Shown one piece after another: positions 14,403 to 22,298 of a stretch of 64,000 nt of DNA. Location: contig CANQBC010000009.1 of the NCBI GenBank assembly GCA_947589225.1, positions 1 to 64,000 of the forward strand. The letters are read 5' to 3'. Source of the stretch: an uncultured Oscillospiraceae bacterium (GTDB lineage: Bacteria; Bacillota; Clostridia; Oscillospirales; Oscillospiraceae). Within the stretch, counting starts at the first letter, position 1; every line of letters begins with the position of its first letter. The notes under the pieces were generated by a model. It was not told the DNA's origin, ran no database searches, and was given only the letters and a program-made list of their open reading frames with translations. Both the position numbers and the translations under genes were made by a program.

Positions 14403-16661
14403 ATGCCTAAGAAAAAAAGCGGCGACGAGCCCATTCGTAAACAAAATGACCCCAACGTCATGGGCCTGCACGCGGCCGTGCTTGACCAGGAGATCACAGA
14501 CACCCTTGAGGTCAACTATATGCCCTACGCCATGTCGGTCATCGTCTCCCGGGCCATCCCGGAGATCGACGGCTTTAAACCGGCGCACCGGAAGCTTCTC
14601 TACACCATGTACAAGATGGGGCTTCTGTCCGGCGGGCGGACGAAATCCGCCAACATCGTGGGCCAGACCATGCGTTTAAACCCCCACGGGGACGCCGCCA
14701 TCTATGAGACGATGGTGCGCCTTTCCAAGGGCTATCAGGCCCTTCTGACCCCCTTTGTGGACTCCAAGGGAAACTTCGGCAAGGTCTACTCCCGGGATAT
14801 GTCCTACGCCGCCTCCCGGTACACGGAGGCAAAGCTCGCCCCCATCTGCGCCGAGCTTTTCCGGGACATCGACTCGGACACCGTGGACTTTGTGGATAAC
14901 TACGACTCCACCATGCTGGAGCCCACTCTGCTGCCCACCACCTTCCCCAACGTCCTTGTCTCCGCCAACACGGGCATCGCCGTGGGCATGGCGTCCAATA
15001 TCTGCTCCTTCAATTTGGAGGAGGTCTGCCGCGCCGAGATCGAGTACCTCTCCGACCCGGAGTGCGATCTGACGCTCACCCTGCGCGCGCCGGATTTTCC
15101 CACCGGCGGCGAGGTCATCTACGAGCCGGCGGCGCTGCGGGAGATCTACGAGACGGGGCGCGGGAGCGTGAAGCTCCGCGCCCGCTGGCGGTTCGATAAG
15201 AAGGAGAATCTGATCGAGGTTTACGAGATCCCCTACACAACCACGGCGGAGGCCATCATGGCCAAGGTGGAGGAGCTGGTAAAGACCGGAAAGCTCCGGG
15301 AGATCTCCGATATGCGCGACGAGACCGACCTTTCGGGCCTTAAACTCACCATCGACTTAAAGCGCGGGGTGGATCCGGAGAAGCTGATGGCGAAGCTCAT
15401 GAAGCTGACGCCCCTGCAGGACGCCTTCGCCTGCAACTTCAACATCCTCGTCGCCGGCACCCCGCGTGTCATGGGCGTCCGCGAGATCCTCAGCGAGTGG
15501 ACCGCCTGGCGCATGGAGTCGGTGCGCCGCCGGGTGTTCGCAGACCTTACGAAGAAAAAGGACCGCCTCCACCTGCTGCAGGGCCTCGGAAAGATCCTCC
15601 TGGACATCGATAAGGCCATCAGGATCATCCGCGAGACCGAGGAGGAGCGGGAGGTGGTGCCGAACCTGATGATAGGCTTTGGCATCGACGAGATCCAGGC
15701 GGAGTTTGTGGCGGAGATCAAGCTGCGCAACATCAACAAGGAGTACATTTTAAAGCGCCTTGAGGACATTGAAAAGCTGGAGGCGGAGATCGCCGACCTG
15801 GAGGACGTGCTTCAGAACCGCCGCCGTATCAAAACGATCATTCGCCACGAGCTGGAGAACGTTATCAAAAAGTATGGCGAGCCCCGCAAGACGCAGATCG
15901 TATACCCCCACGAGATCGTGGAGGTGGAGGAGGAGCCGGAGGCGGACGACTACCCCGTCACTGTGTTCTTCTCAAAGGGCGGATACCTCAAGAAGATCAC
16001 CCCCCAGTCCCTTCGCATGTCCAGCGAGCAGAAATACAAGGAGGGCGACGGCCTTCTCTGCTCCTTCGAGGCCAAAAATTCCTCGGAGCTGCTGGTGTTC
16101 ACGGACAGATACCAGTGCTACAAGACGCGCCTTTCGGACATCCCCGACACAAAGGCGTCGGCTCTCGGCGCTTTTCTCCCCACTCAGCTCAGGATGGACG
16201 AGGGGGAGAACGCCCTCTATATCTGCGACCCCGGCGACTACTCCGCCAGCCTTCTGCTGCTCTTTGAAAACGGCAAGGCCGCCCGCATAGCCCTCTCCGG
16301 CTTTGAGACAAAGACGAACCGGAAGAAACTGACGAACGCCTATTCCGACAAGAGCCCCCTGGTGGGCTTCCTGCCTGTCTATGAGGAATTTGAGGCGGCG
16401 GTATACACCTCCGACGGGCGGTGCGTCGTCTTTTCCACGGCGCTTCTCGCCCCCAAGTCCACCAAGAACACCCAGGGAGTAGCCGTGGTCACCCCGAAGA
16501 AAAACAGAACGGCGACGGAGCTTCGGAGGCTCGCCGAGACCAGCGTCAGGAACGCCTCCCGCTACCGCGTCCGCTCCATTCCCGCCGCCGGCGCGATCTT
16601 AAAGGACGAGGACAGGGAGGAGCGGCAGCTGAGCCTCCTTGCGGGTGACGAAGATGCGTAA
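14403..16661 (+). CDS. Divergent type IIA topoisomerase subunit A (ParC/GyrA-like)
   Basis: The protein has 752 residues. The winged-helix/tower part has the active-site tyrosine in DMSYAASRYTEAKL and the quinolone-region counterpart MRLNPHGDAAIYETMVRLSK. A coiled-coil arm spans roughly 390-510, and a degenerate GyrA-type beta-propeller follows from about 530 (FFSKGGYLKKITPQSLRMSS...). No canonical GyrA box is evident, which favours a topoisomerase IV-like role. It partners with the B subunit at 10717, from which it is separated by the serine dehydratase genes. GGAG lies 8 nt before ATG 14403; the 46 extra codons upstream are in GC-rich intergenic DNA and look unreal. Confidence 0.88.
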   Translation: MPKKKSGDEPIRKQNDPNVMGLHAAVLDQEITDTLEVNYMPYAMSVIVSRAIPEIDGFKPAHRKLLYTMYKMGLLSGGRTKSANIVGQTMRLNPHGDAAIYETMVRLSKGYQALLTPFVDSKGNFGKVYSRDMSYAASRYTEAKLAPICAELFRDIDSDTVDFVDNYDSTMLEPTLLPTTFPNVLVSANTGIAVGMASNICSFNLEEVCRAEIEYLSDPECDLTLTLRAPDFPTGGEVIYEPAALREIYETGRGSVKLRARWRFDKKENLIEVYEIPYTTTAEAIMAKVEELVKTGKLREISDMRDETDLSGLKLTIDLKRGVDPEKLMAKLMKLTPLQDAFACNFNILVAGTPRVMGVREILSEWTAWRMESVRRRVFADLTKKKDRLHLLQGLGKILLDIDKAIRIIRETEEEREVVPNLMIGFGIDEIQAEFVAEIKLRNINKEYILKRLEDIEKLEAEIADLEDVLQNRRRIKTIIRHELENVIKKYGEPRKTQIVYPHEIVEVEEEPEADDYPVTVFFSKGGYLKKITPQSLRMSSEQKYKEGDGLLCSFEAKNSSELLVFTDRYQCYKTRLSDIPDTKASALGAFLPTQLRMDEGENALYICDPGDYSASLLLLFENGKAARIALSGFETKTNRKKLTNAYSDKSPLVGFLPVYEEFEAAVYTSDGRCVVFSTALLAPKSTKNTQGVAVVTPKKNRTATELRRLAETSVRNASRYRVRSIPAAGAILKDEDREERQLSLLAGDEDA

Positions 16662-17895
16662 GGCGATGTCGATCCTGCTGGCCGCCGTGTGCCTGTTCTC
16701 CCTCGCAGGCTGCTCGGCGCTGCAGGAGGGGGAGTACTCCTCCTCCCATCCCCACGAGAGCGGCACGGAAAAAGACGTGGAGGACGCGGAGCTGACCCTC
16801 GAGGCCCAGGACTATGACGGACTATACGAGGCCGTGTCCACCTTCATCGCCCGGGGCGTGGAACACGGCTCCATTCGCATGATGAGCTATACGGGGGACA
16901 TGGAATCGGATCTTGCCGAGGCATGTCTGAACGCCTCCACCAACACCGCCCTGGGCGCGTACTGCGTGTATTTCATTAATTACAGTATAAACCAGCTGGT
17001 ATCCGTGGTGGACGCCAACGTGTCCATAATCTACCGCCACGAGCCGCAAAGCGCCGGGCTCATTCCCGTGTGCCGGGGGGAGGCGGAGCTTGAAAAGCTT
17101 ATGACGGACACCCTTATAGCCCGTTCCGACAGCGTAACGCTTAAGACCATGGATGGCGGCATTGACCAGGAGGCCATTGCCGGCGCGGTGGAGAGCGCCT
17201 ATTACTCGAACCCCGGCGCCATTCTCTATATCCCCACCTACACCCTCACCGCCTATCCGGAGACAGGGGAGGAGAGGATATTCGAGATGGTACTCACCTA
17301 CCCCTATGCCACCTCCACCGTGGAACAGCGCCGCCAGAGCCTTGAGGAGCGGGCGGAGGAGATCGTGGCGGGGCTTCCCAGCGGCGATATTGAGACGCGG
17401 CTTCTGGGCATGGCGGCGTATTTCGCCGAGAACGTCGCGTATGACACCTCTGTCAACACCTCCGACGCCCAGGCCCGGCGCTACAACGCCATGACCGCCT
17501 ACGGCGCCCTCAACCAAGGGCGCGCGGTGGGCGAGGGCTACGCCATGGGGCTTAAGGTGCTGTGCGACCTCGCGGGCATCGAATGTACCGTCATCCGCGG
17601 GCGCTTTAACAACATTGACCACGCCTGGAACCTGGTGCGCCTTTCAAACGGCGAGCTTTACCATCTGGATCTGACGGCCTACGACCCGGATGGCGCGGTC
17701 TTTAAAAACGATGACCAGCAGCGGTACGCCAACTACTGGTGGGACGCCACTCTCTACCCCTGGTGTTCCGGCCCGTCCCTGTACGGCCCGGAGTTCGACC
17801 CGCCGGACACCGACAACCCCGGCCCCTCTGTGCCCCCCGCCGGTTGGAATAGGGAGAATGACGGGGAGGACGAGAACGCCTCCGAGACGTCCTGA
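16654..17895 (+). CDS. Transglutaminase-like lipoprotein with catalytic Cys replaced by Gly
   Basis: The protein has 413 residues. The signal peptide ends in the lipobox LAGC (C20), so it is anchored outside the membrane. The transglutaminase-like core is recognisable from TAYGALNQGRAVGEGYAMG, NNIDHAWNLV (H323) and YHLDLTAYDPD (D339). In active members the first motif reads RAVCEGYA; here the Cys position is Gly293, encoded GGC. The His and Asp of the triad remain. The protein is therefore probably a non-catalytic binder, or a recent loss by one base change (TGC to GGC). The start overlaps the topoisomerase A stop by 8 nt. The C-terminus is a Pro/Asp/Glu-rich tail. The stop codon shares its last A with the 25-bp target duplication of the IS element. 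Confidence 0.85.
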   Translation: MRKAMSILLAAVCLFSLAGCSALQEGEYSSSHPHESGTEKDVEDAELTLEAQDYDGLYEAVSTFIARGVEHGSIRMMSYTGDMESDLAEACLNASTNTALGAYCVYFINYSINQLVSVVDANVSIIYRHEPQSAGLIPVCRGEAELEKLMTDTLIARSDSVTLKTMDGGIDQEAIAGAVESAYYSNPGAILYIPTYTLTAYPETGEERIFEMVLTYPYATSTVEQRRQSLEERAEEIVAGLPSGDIETRLLGMAAYFAENVAYDTSVNTSDAQARRYNAMTAYGALNQGRAVGEGYAMGLKVLCDLAGIECTVIRGRFNNIDHAWNLVRLSNGELYHLDLTAYDPDGAVFKNDDQQRYANYWWDATLYPWCSGPSLYGPEFDPPDTDNPGPSVPPAGWNRENDGEDENASETS

Positions 17896-17919
17896 GCGCG
17901 GGAGAAAAAATTGAAATTT
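17895..17919. repeat. 25-bp target-site duplication, left
   Basis: It starts AGCGCGGGAGAAAAAATTGA and is identical to 18997-19021. Its first base is the last base of the preceding gene's TGA. Confidence 0.85.
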
Positions 17920-18996
17920 TGTAGGGTTTACAATGATGTGTGACAGATAACAAAAAAGGTAGCGAATAGGAAGTACCCGTGTTAAGGTAAAGCTGCTGAG
18001 ACCAAACCGAAAGGCGGGTACACCTATTCGCTATGGATAAGATAACACAAACAGCCCGGTATAGGCAAGCATTAATTTTATACGCGCAAAAACATGGCGT
18101 AACAAAGGCGGCGATCCGGTACAGGACGAACCGGCAATACATCTACCGCTGGATGAAACGCTATGACGGTACGCTGTCATCCCTGGAGGACCGCTCCCAC
18201 CGTCCGCACAGCCACCCCAACCAGCATACGGCCGAGGAGATCCGGCTCATAGACAACATGCGCCGCCGCAACCCCAACGCCGGCCTCGTGGTGTTCTGGG
18301 TCAAGCTTCGGCAAAAGGGGTACAAGAGATCTATATCGGGCTTGTACCGATTCCTGCGAAAGCGCGGTCAGATGGCCGTGAAACCTCCCAATCCCAAGTA
18401 TATCCCCAAACCTTACGAACAGATGGATCATCCCGGCCAACGTGTGCAGATAGACGTGAAGTTCGTCCCAAGCTCCTGCCTTGTGGGCGAGGCGGCACGA
18501 GAAGCGAGCGAGTGCGGCGGTTATTACCAGTACACCTTTCTCGACGAGTACAGCCGCTTCCGCTATCTTGAGGCGTTCAAGGAACACAGCACATACTCGT
18601 CAGCTGAATTCATCAGGCATTGCGCGAAGAAGTTCCCCTACCCCATCGAGTGCGTACAGACGGACAACGGCACGGAGTTCACCAACAGGCTTATCCCCCA
18701 GTGTTCAAAGAAAAAGACGCTCTTTGAGGCGACGCTAAGCGAATTGGGCATCCGTCACAAGCTGATCCGGCCCTATACGCCAAGGCACAATGGCAAGGTG
18801 GAGCGCCGCCACCGCAAGGACAACGAGTATTTCTACGCTGCCCACAAGTTTTACTCCTTCGAGGATCTCAAAACTCAGCTTGCCCGTTGGAACAGAGCCT
18901 ACAACCATTTCCCCATGCGTCCTCTTTGCTGGCAGTCACCGATCCTCGTGCTTTCTTCTTTTACTTATTGTGTTTCTCATCATTGACAAACCCACA
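17920..18996 (+). mobile_element. IS481-type insertion sequence, complete
   Basis: The 1077-bp element has imperfect terminal inverted repeats. The left end is TGTAGGGTTTACAATGATG; the right end read inward is TGTGGGTTTGTCAATGATG. It contains one transposase gene that fills most of the element and ends inside the right repeat, as is usual for compact IS elements. It is flanked by a perfect 25-bp direct repeat, so it looks like a recent single insertion. It sits between the transglutaminase-like gene and the tRNA-Gly promoter without breaking either. Confidence 0.88.
18033..18986 (+). CDS. IS481-family DDE transposase
   Basis: The protein has 317 residues. The N-terminal helix-turn-helix (about 15-60, KHGVTKAAIRYRTNRQYIYR) binds the element ends. 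The integrase-type core has the three acidic residues in VQIDVKF, CVQTDNGTEF and RHNGKVERRHRKDN. The C-terminal WNRAYNHFPMRPLCWQSP is the usual family ending. Length and layout are normal, and I see no stop or frameshift, so the enzyme may be active. The last 11 residues are encoded within or next to the right inverted repeat. RBS-like AAAGGCGGG lies rather far upstream (about 17 nt), suggesting weak translation, as expected for a transposase. Confidence 0.9.
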   Translation: MDKITQTARYRQALILYAQKHGVTKAAIRYRTNRQYIYRWMKRYDGTLSSLEDRSHRPHSHPNQHTAEEIRLIDNMRRRNPNAGLVVFWVKLRQKGYKRSISGLYRFLRKRGQMAVKPPNPKYIPKPYEQMDHPGQRVQIDVKFVPSSCLVGEAAREASECGGYYQYTFLDEYSRFRYLEAFKEHSTYSSAEFIRHCAKKFPYPIECVQTDNGTEFTNRLIPQCSKKKTLFEATLSELGIRHKLIRPYTPRHNGKVERRHRKDNEYFYAAHKFYSFEDLKTQLARWNRAYNHFPMRPLCWQSPILVLSSFTYCVSHH

Positions 18997-19021
18997 AGCG
19001 CGGGAGAAAAAATTGAAATTT
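18997..19021. repeat. 25-bp target-site duplication, right
   Basis: Identical to 17895-17919. It ends 4 bp before the -35 box of the tRNA-Gly promoter. Confidence 0.85.
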
Positions 19022-19025
19022 CCCC

Positions 19026-19054
19026 TTGACAAATGAAGGCCGAGCGGCTATAAT
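19026..19054 (+). promoter_or_regulatory. Strong promoter for tRNA-Gly
   Basis: Perfect TTGACA (19026-19031), a 17-bp spacer and perfect TATAAT (19049-19054). A fully consensus promoter fits a stable RNA gene. Confidence 0.9.
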
Positions 19055-19055
19055 C

Positions 19056-19085
19056 AGTATCGCGGCAAAAAAATGCCGCGATACT
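19056..19085 (+). other. Perfect 12-bp hairpin at the 5' end of the tRNA transcript
   Basis: AGTATCGCGGCA (19056-19067) and TGCCGCGATACT (19074-19085) flank an A6 loop right after the -10 box. It would form at the very 5' end of the tRNA precursor, whose leader is about 130 nt, long for a tRNA. There is no U-run, so it is not a terminator on this strand. Confidence 0.65.
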
Positions 19086-19192
19086 CAGGCAATGAGATGA
19101 TGCCGGTTTGCCCGCCGCTACGCGGTGACCGCAAAAACACGGCGATATTGCTCCGGCGGTGTTTTGATCGACGGAGTAATACGCCGACCCAC

Positions 19193-19268
19193 GCGGCTTT
19201 AGCTCATCTGGTAGAGCGCCACCTTGCCAAGGTGGAGGTAGCGAGTTCGAGCCTCGTAAGCCGCTCCA
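19193..19268 (+). tRNA. tRNA-Gly (anticodon GCC)
   Basis: Acceptor arms GCGGCTT (from 19193) and AAGCCGC pair perfectly, followed by encoded TCCA. The D arm AGCTCATCTGGTAGAGC, the anticodon arm with loop CTTGCCAAG (GCC) and the T arm GAGTTCGAGCCTC are all present. It lies alone between its own promoter and terminator. Confidence 0.97.
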
Positions 19269-19273
19269 AAAAG

Positions 19274-19305
19274 AAAAGCCGCCGTCGGGCGGCTTTTCTT
19301 TTTGG
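19274..19305 (+). terminator. Intrinsic terminator of tRNA-Gly
   Basis: AAAAGCCGCC (19274-19283) pairs with GGCGGCTTTT (19288-19297) around a GTCG loop, followed by CTTTTT. Confidence 0.92.
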
Positions 19306-19541
19306 GGTTTAGAGCTTTTTTGCGCAAGGGGGTTTCTGATGGGGACATCCCCGCAGGCTCTCCCCTGAATGGCCTCTGCCATATGTACGGGAGTTGGCCT
19401 GTAAGACCGCAGAATGTATTGATTTTTCCTTAATTAATACTTCGGAAATCAAATGATCGGCTAATTGACGGGGTGAAAGCGGTAATTATAATTGCCGCGT
19501 TATTATGCGCGGGATCGAGCTATCAGGAGAGGTGTGCAAAC

Positions 19542-20900
19542 ATGAACGGGGACAATGAATTTCTTGGCACCGAGCCGGTGGGACGGCTCCTTTTCCGGCT
19601 GGCCATACCCACCATCGCCTCCCAGGTCATCAATATGCTATACAACATCGTGGACCGCATCTACATCGGCCACATGGGGCCGGAGGGGGATCTGGCCCTC
19701 ACGGGGGTGGGCGTCTGTATGCCCATCATCATGTTCGTCTCCGCCTTCGCGTCCCTCGTCTGCCAGGGCGGCGCGCCCAGGGCTTCCATTTTTATGGGCC
19801 GGGGGGACAAAGAGTCCGCCCAGCGCACCATGGGCGGGTGTTTCTCCACACAGCTCATTGTTTCCGCCCTGCTCACGGCGGTGCTGCTTATCTGGAACAG
19901 GCCCCTGCTCCTGGCCTTCGGAGCGGAGGAGAGCACCATCGGCTACGCCACCCAGTACATGGGCGTCTACGCTCTGGGCACTGTGTTTGTGGAGCTGACC
20001 CTGGGCATGAACCAGTACATAACCGCCCAGGGCTTTGCCAAGACCGGTATGTACACCGTGCTGATCGGCGCGGTGTGCAACATCGTGCTGGATCCCGTGT
20101 TCATTTTCCTTTTTGATCTGGGCGTCCGGGGCGCTGCCCTGGCCACCGTTCTCTCCCAGGCGATCTCCGCGATTTGGGTGACCGGCTTTCTCACGAGCCG
20201 CAAATCGATTTTGCGCCTTGACCGCGATTCGCTTATGATCCGCTTCAGACTTGTATTGCCCTGCATCGCGCTGGGCGTGGCGCCCTTCGTGATGCAGGCC
20301 AGCGAGAGCGTCATATCCGTCTGCTTCAACACCTCCCTGCGAACCTACGGCGGCACCGTGGCGGTGGGGAGCATGACCATTCTATACTCGGTCATGCAGT
20401 TTGCCATGATGCCCCTCCAGGGGCTGGCCCAGGGGGCGCAGCCCATCTCGAGCTACAATTTCGGCGCCGGGAACGCCGTCCGTGTCAGACAGGTTTTTAA
20501 GCTCCTGCTCATCACAAGCCTTATCTACTCCACCACCCTCTGGGCGTTCATTATGGCGTTTCCAAGGTTTTTTGTCACCATGTTTAACTCCACGCCCGAG
20601 CTTGTGGACTTTGCCTCCCGGGCCCTGCGGGTGTACTGCGCCGTCATGTTCCTGTTCGGCGCTCAGATCGCCTGCCAGATGACATTCGTCTCGCTCGGCA
20701 AGGCCGCCGCCAGCGCGGTGGTTGCCATCGTCCGCAAATTCGTGCTCCTGCTGCCGCTTATCTACCTGATGCCGCGCCTCATGGAGGACAAGGCCATGGC
20801 CGTCTACACCGCAGAGCCTGTGGCCGATCTCCTGGCCGTCACCTTCACCGTGACGTTGTTTTCCCTTCAGTTTAAGAAGGCCCTGCGGGGAATAGAATAA
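19542..20900 (+). CDS. MATE-family multidrug efflux transporter
   Basis: The protein has 452 residues and about 12 membrane helices in two halves, normal for MATE (NorM/DinF) exporters. Family features are the opening LFRLAIPTIASQVINMLYNIVDRIYIG, and the second-half LQGLAQGAQPISSYNFGAGN. These proteins export cationic drugs or metabolites in exchange for sodium or protons. ATG 19542 is preferred because AGGAG lies 11 nt upstream and the protein then begins with the usual short polar tail (MNGDNEFLGTEPVG). It stands alone between the tRNA gene and a terminator. The substrate is unknown. Confidence 0.93.
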   Translation: MNGDNEFLGTEPVGRLLFRLAIPTIASQVINMLYNIVDRIYIGHMGPEGDLALTGVGVCMPIIMFVSAFASLVCQGGAPRASIFMGRGDKESAQRTMGGCFSTQLIVSALLTAVLLIWNRPLLLAFGAEESTIGYATQYMGVYALGTVFVELTLGMNQYITAQGFAKTGMYTVLIGAVCNIVLDPVFIFLFDLGVRGAALATVLSQAISAIWVTGFLTSRKSILRLDRDSLMIRFRLVLPCIALGVAPFVMQASESVISVCFNTSLRTYGGTVAVGSMTILYSVMQFAMMPLQGLAQGAQPISSYNFGAGNAVRVRQVFKLLLITSLIYSTTLWAFIMAFPRFFVTMFNSTPELVDFASRALRVYCAVMFLFGAQIACQMTFVSLGKAAASAVVAIVRKFVLLLPLIYLMPRLMEDKAMAVYTAEPVADLLAVTFTVTLFSLQFKKALRGIE

Positions 20901-20905
20901 AGGAA

Positions 20906-20939
20906 GAGGAAAGAAGGAGGCTCCTTCTTTCCTCTTTTT
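20906..20939 (+). terminator. Intrinsic terminator after MATE gene
   Basis: GAGGAAAGAAGGAG pairs with CTCCTTCTTTCCTC, followed by five T. Confidence 0.88.
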
Positions 20940-20975
20940 GAATCTCCCTTGGGGGTTACCCCCCGGTTAAGCTAC

Positions 20976-21005
20976 GACTCCCGCGATTATTTGGTCGCGG
21001 GAGTC
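20976..21005 (-). terminator. Inverted repeat behind the minus-strand SBP operon
   Basis: GACTCCCGCGA (20976-20986) and TCGCGGGAGTC (20995-21005) form an 11-bp stem. There is no clear T-run on the minus strand, so termination strength is doubtful. A second small inverted repeat CGGCA/TGCCG lies at 21012-21030. Confidence 0.45.
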
Positions 21006-21032
21006 ATAAATCGGCAATTAAATAATGCCGAC

Positions 21033-22298
21033 TTAATCATAACCGGCTATTCCCTGCTCCCGTGCCTCTTCAATACGAAGCTTATCCATGAGCTCTATGC
21101 AGCCGTCCACATCCACCTCGCCGGTGAAAAGCCGTCGCAGGACCGTCAGCATGTCCTCTCCGCTATAACCCACAACGCGGGAGGAGGCGGTGGAGACGCG
21201 CTCATAGAGCTTGACAGAGTCCTGGGCGTCGGTAATCATCCGCGATTGGATGTTGGTCGTCTGGCCCAAAAAGCAGCTGACGGTGGAGATGCCGTCAAAA
21301 GCGGCGTTGTAGTTTTCGGGGGTGGCGCAAAACTCCAGAAATTCCAGGGCCATTTCAAGCTTTTCGGAGTTTTTGTTGACCATCATCATATTGAGGTTGC
21401 CGCCCTCGTAAGTGCCAAGCTTCGCCGTGCCGAGGAACACCGGCATCAGGGCAAAGTCGTCCACGGTGTATTTGCCCGGCGTGAAGTCGGTGTAGAACCA
21501 GGTGTCCCAGATGAAGGTCATCACCGCCTGCCCTGAGGAAAGGGAGCCGCTTATGCCGTCCCAGCCGGTTTTCAAGTAGTCGTCCCCAAACCAGCCTTTC
21601 TCCGCCGCGCCGGCTATCCACTCCATCATGCTGTGAACAGCGGGGATGTCGGAATAAGATATCTCGTTGGCGTTTATCCTTTTGAGCAGATCGGGATCGT
21701 CCGCGAACACGGGATCCAGACCGAACTGCGGCATCCAGCTGCACCCGTCCGCCGGCCAGCAGATAGGGGTGTAGCCGCTCTCATAGAGGATCGCGCACAG
21801 CATGTCAAAGTCGGCCTGCGTGGCCGCGGGATTGAGCCCGAGGCTGTCCAGGATGGTCTTGTTGTAGTAGCATCCGGACACGGAGCTCTCCCAGAAGGGC
21901 AGGCCCAGGAGCCGCCCCTCCGCGTCCTGACAGTAGCTGCGCGCCCCGTCGGTGAGATCCGATACCCAGACCTCGCCGGAGAGGTCGTAAAAGTTGTTTT
22001 CGACATCGAACCGGGCCAGGTCGGAGTTGTTGAAATGCAGGAAAATATCCGGCGCGTCGCCGCTTTCAAAAAGCTTTGCCGCCTCGCTTTCGAAGCCGGA
22101 GTCCTCAATGGCGATAAGCTTTAACTTGTTCCCCGTGGATCTCTCATAGAGATCAAAGACGGCCGTCATGTAGTCGCGTTCAAGGTCGCTCTGTTTGCCA
22201 AGGAGCGTCAGTGAGTTTCCGGCCTCCGCCCTCCGGCAGGAGGTGAGAGGCACCGCGATCAAAAGGGCCATAAGACCCGCTAAAAGTCTTTTTTTCAT
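21033..22298 (-). CDS. Extracellular solute-binding lipoprotein (sugar-type family 1)
   Basis: The protein has 421 residues. The signal peptide MKKRLLAGLMALLIAVPLTS is followed by C21 (lipobox LTSC). The mature part has the two-lobe family 1 binding-protein layout typical of carbohydrate ABC importers: SGDAPDIFLHFNNSDLARFD, GRLLGLPFWESSVSGCYYNK and GQAVMTFIWDTWFYTDFTPGK. There is no ABC permease or ATPase nearby. Instead its start overlaps the stop of the hybrid histidine kinase by 4 bp. It may therefore present a ligand, perhaps a sugar, to that kinase rather than serve import; this is inference from gene order. Confidence 0.88.
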   Translation of the reverse strand: MKKRLLAGLMALLIAVPLTSCRRAEAGNSLTLLGKQSDLERDYMTAVFDLYERSTGNKLKLIAIEDSGFESEAAKLFESGDAPDIFLHFNNSDLARFDVENNFYDLSGEVWVSDLTDGARSYCQDAEGRLLGLPFWESSVSGCYYNKTILDSLGLNPAATQADFDMLCAILYESGYTPICWPADGCSWMPQFGLDPVFADDPDLLKRINANEISYSDIPAVHSMMEWIAGAAEKGWFGDDYLKTGWDGISGSLSSGQAVMTFIWDTWFYTDFTPGKYTVDDFALMPVFLGTAKLGTYEGGNLNMMMVNKNSEKLEMALEFLEFCATPENYNAAFDGISTVSCFLGQTTNIQSRMITDAQDSVKLYERVSTASSRVVGYSGEDMLTVLRRLFTGEVDVDGCIELMDKLRIEEAREQGIAGYD

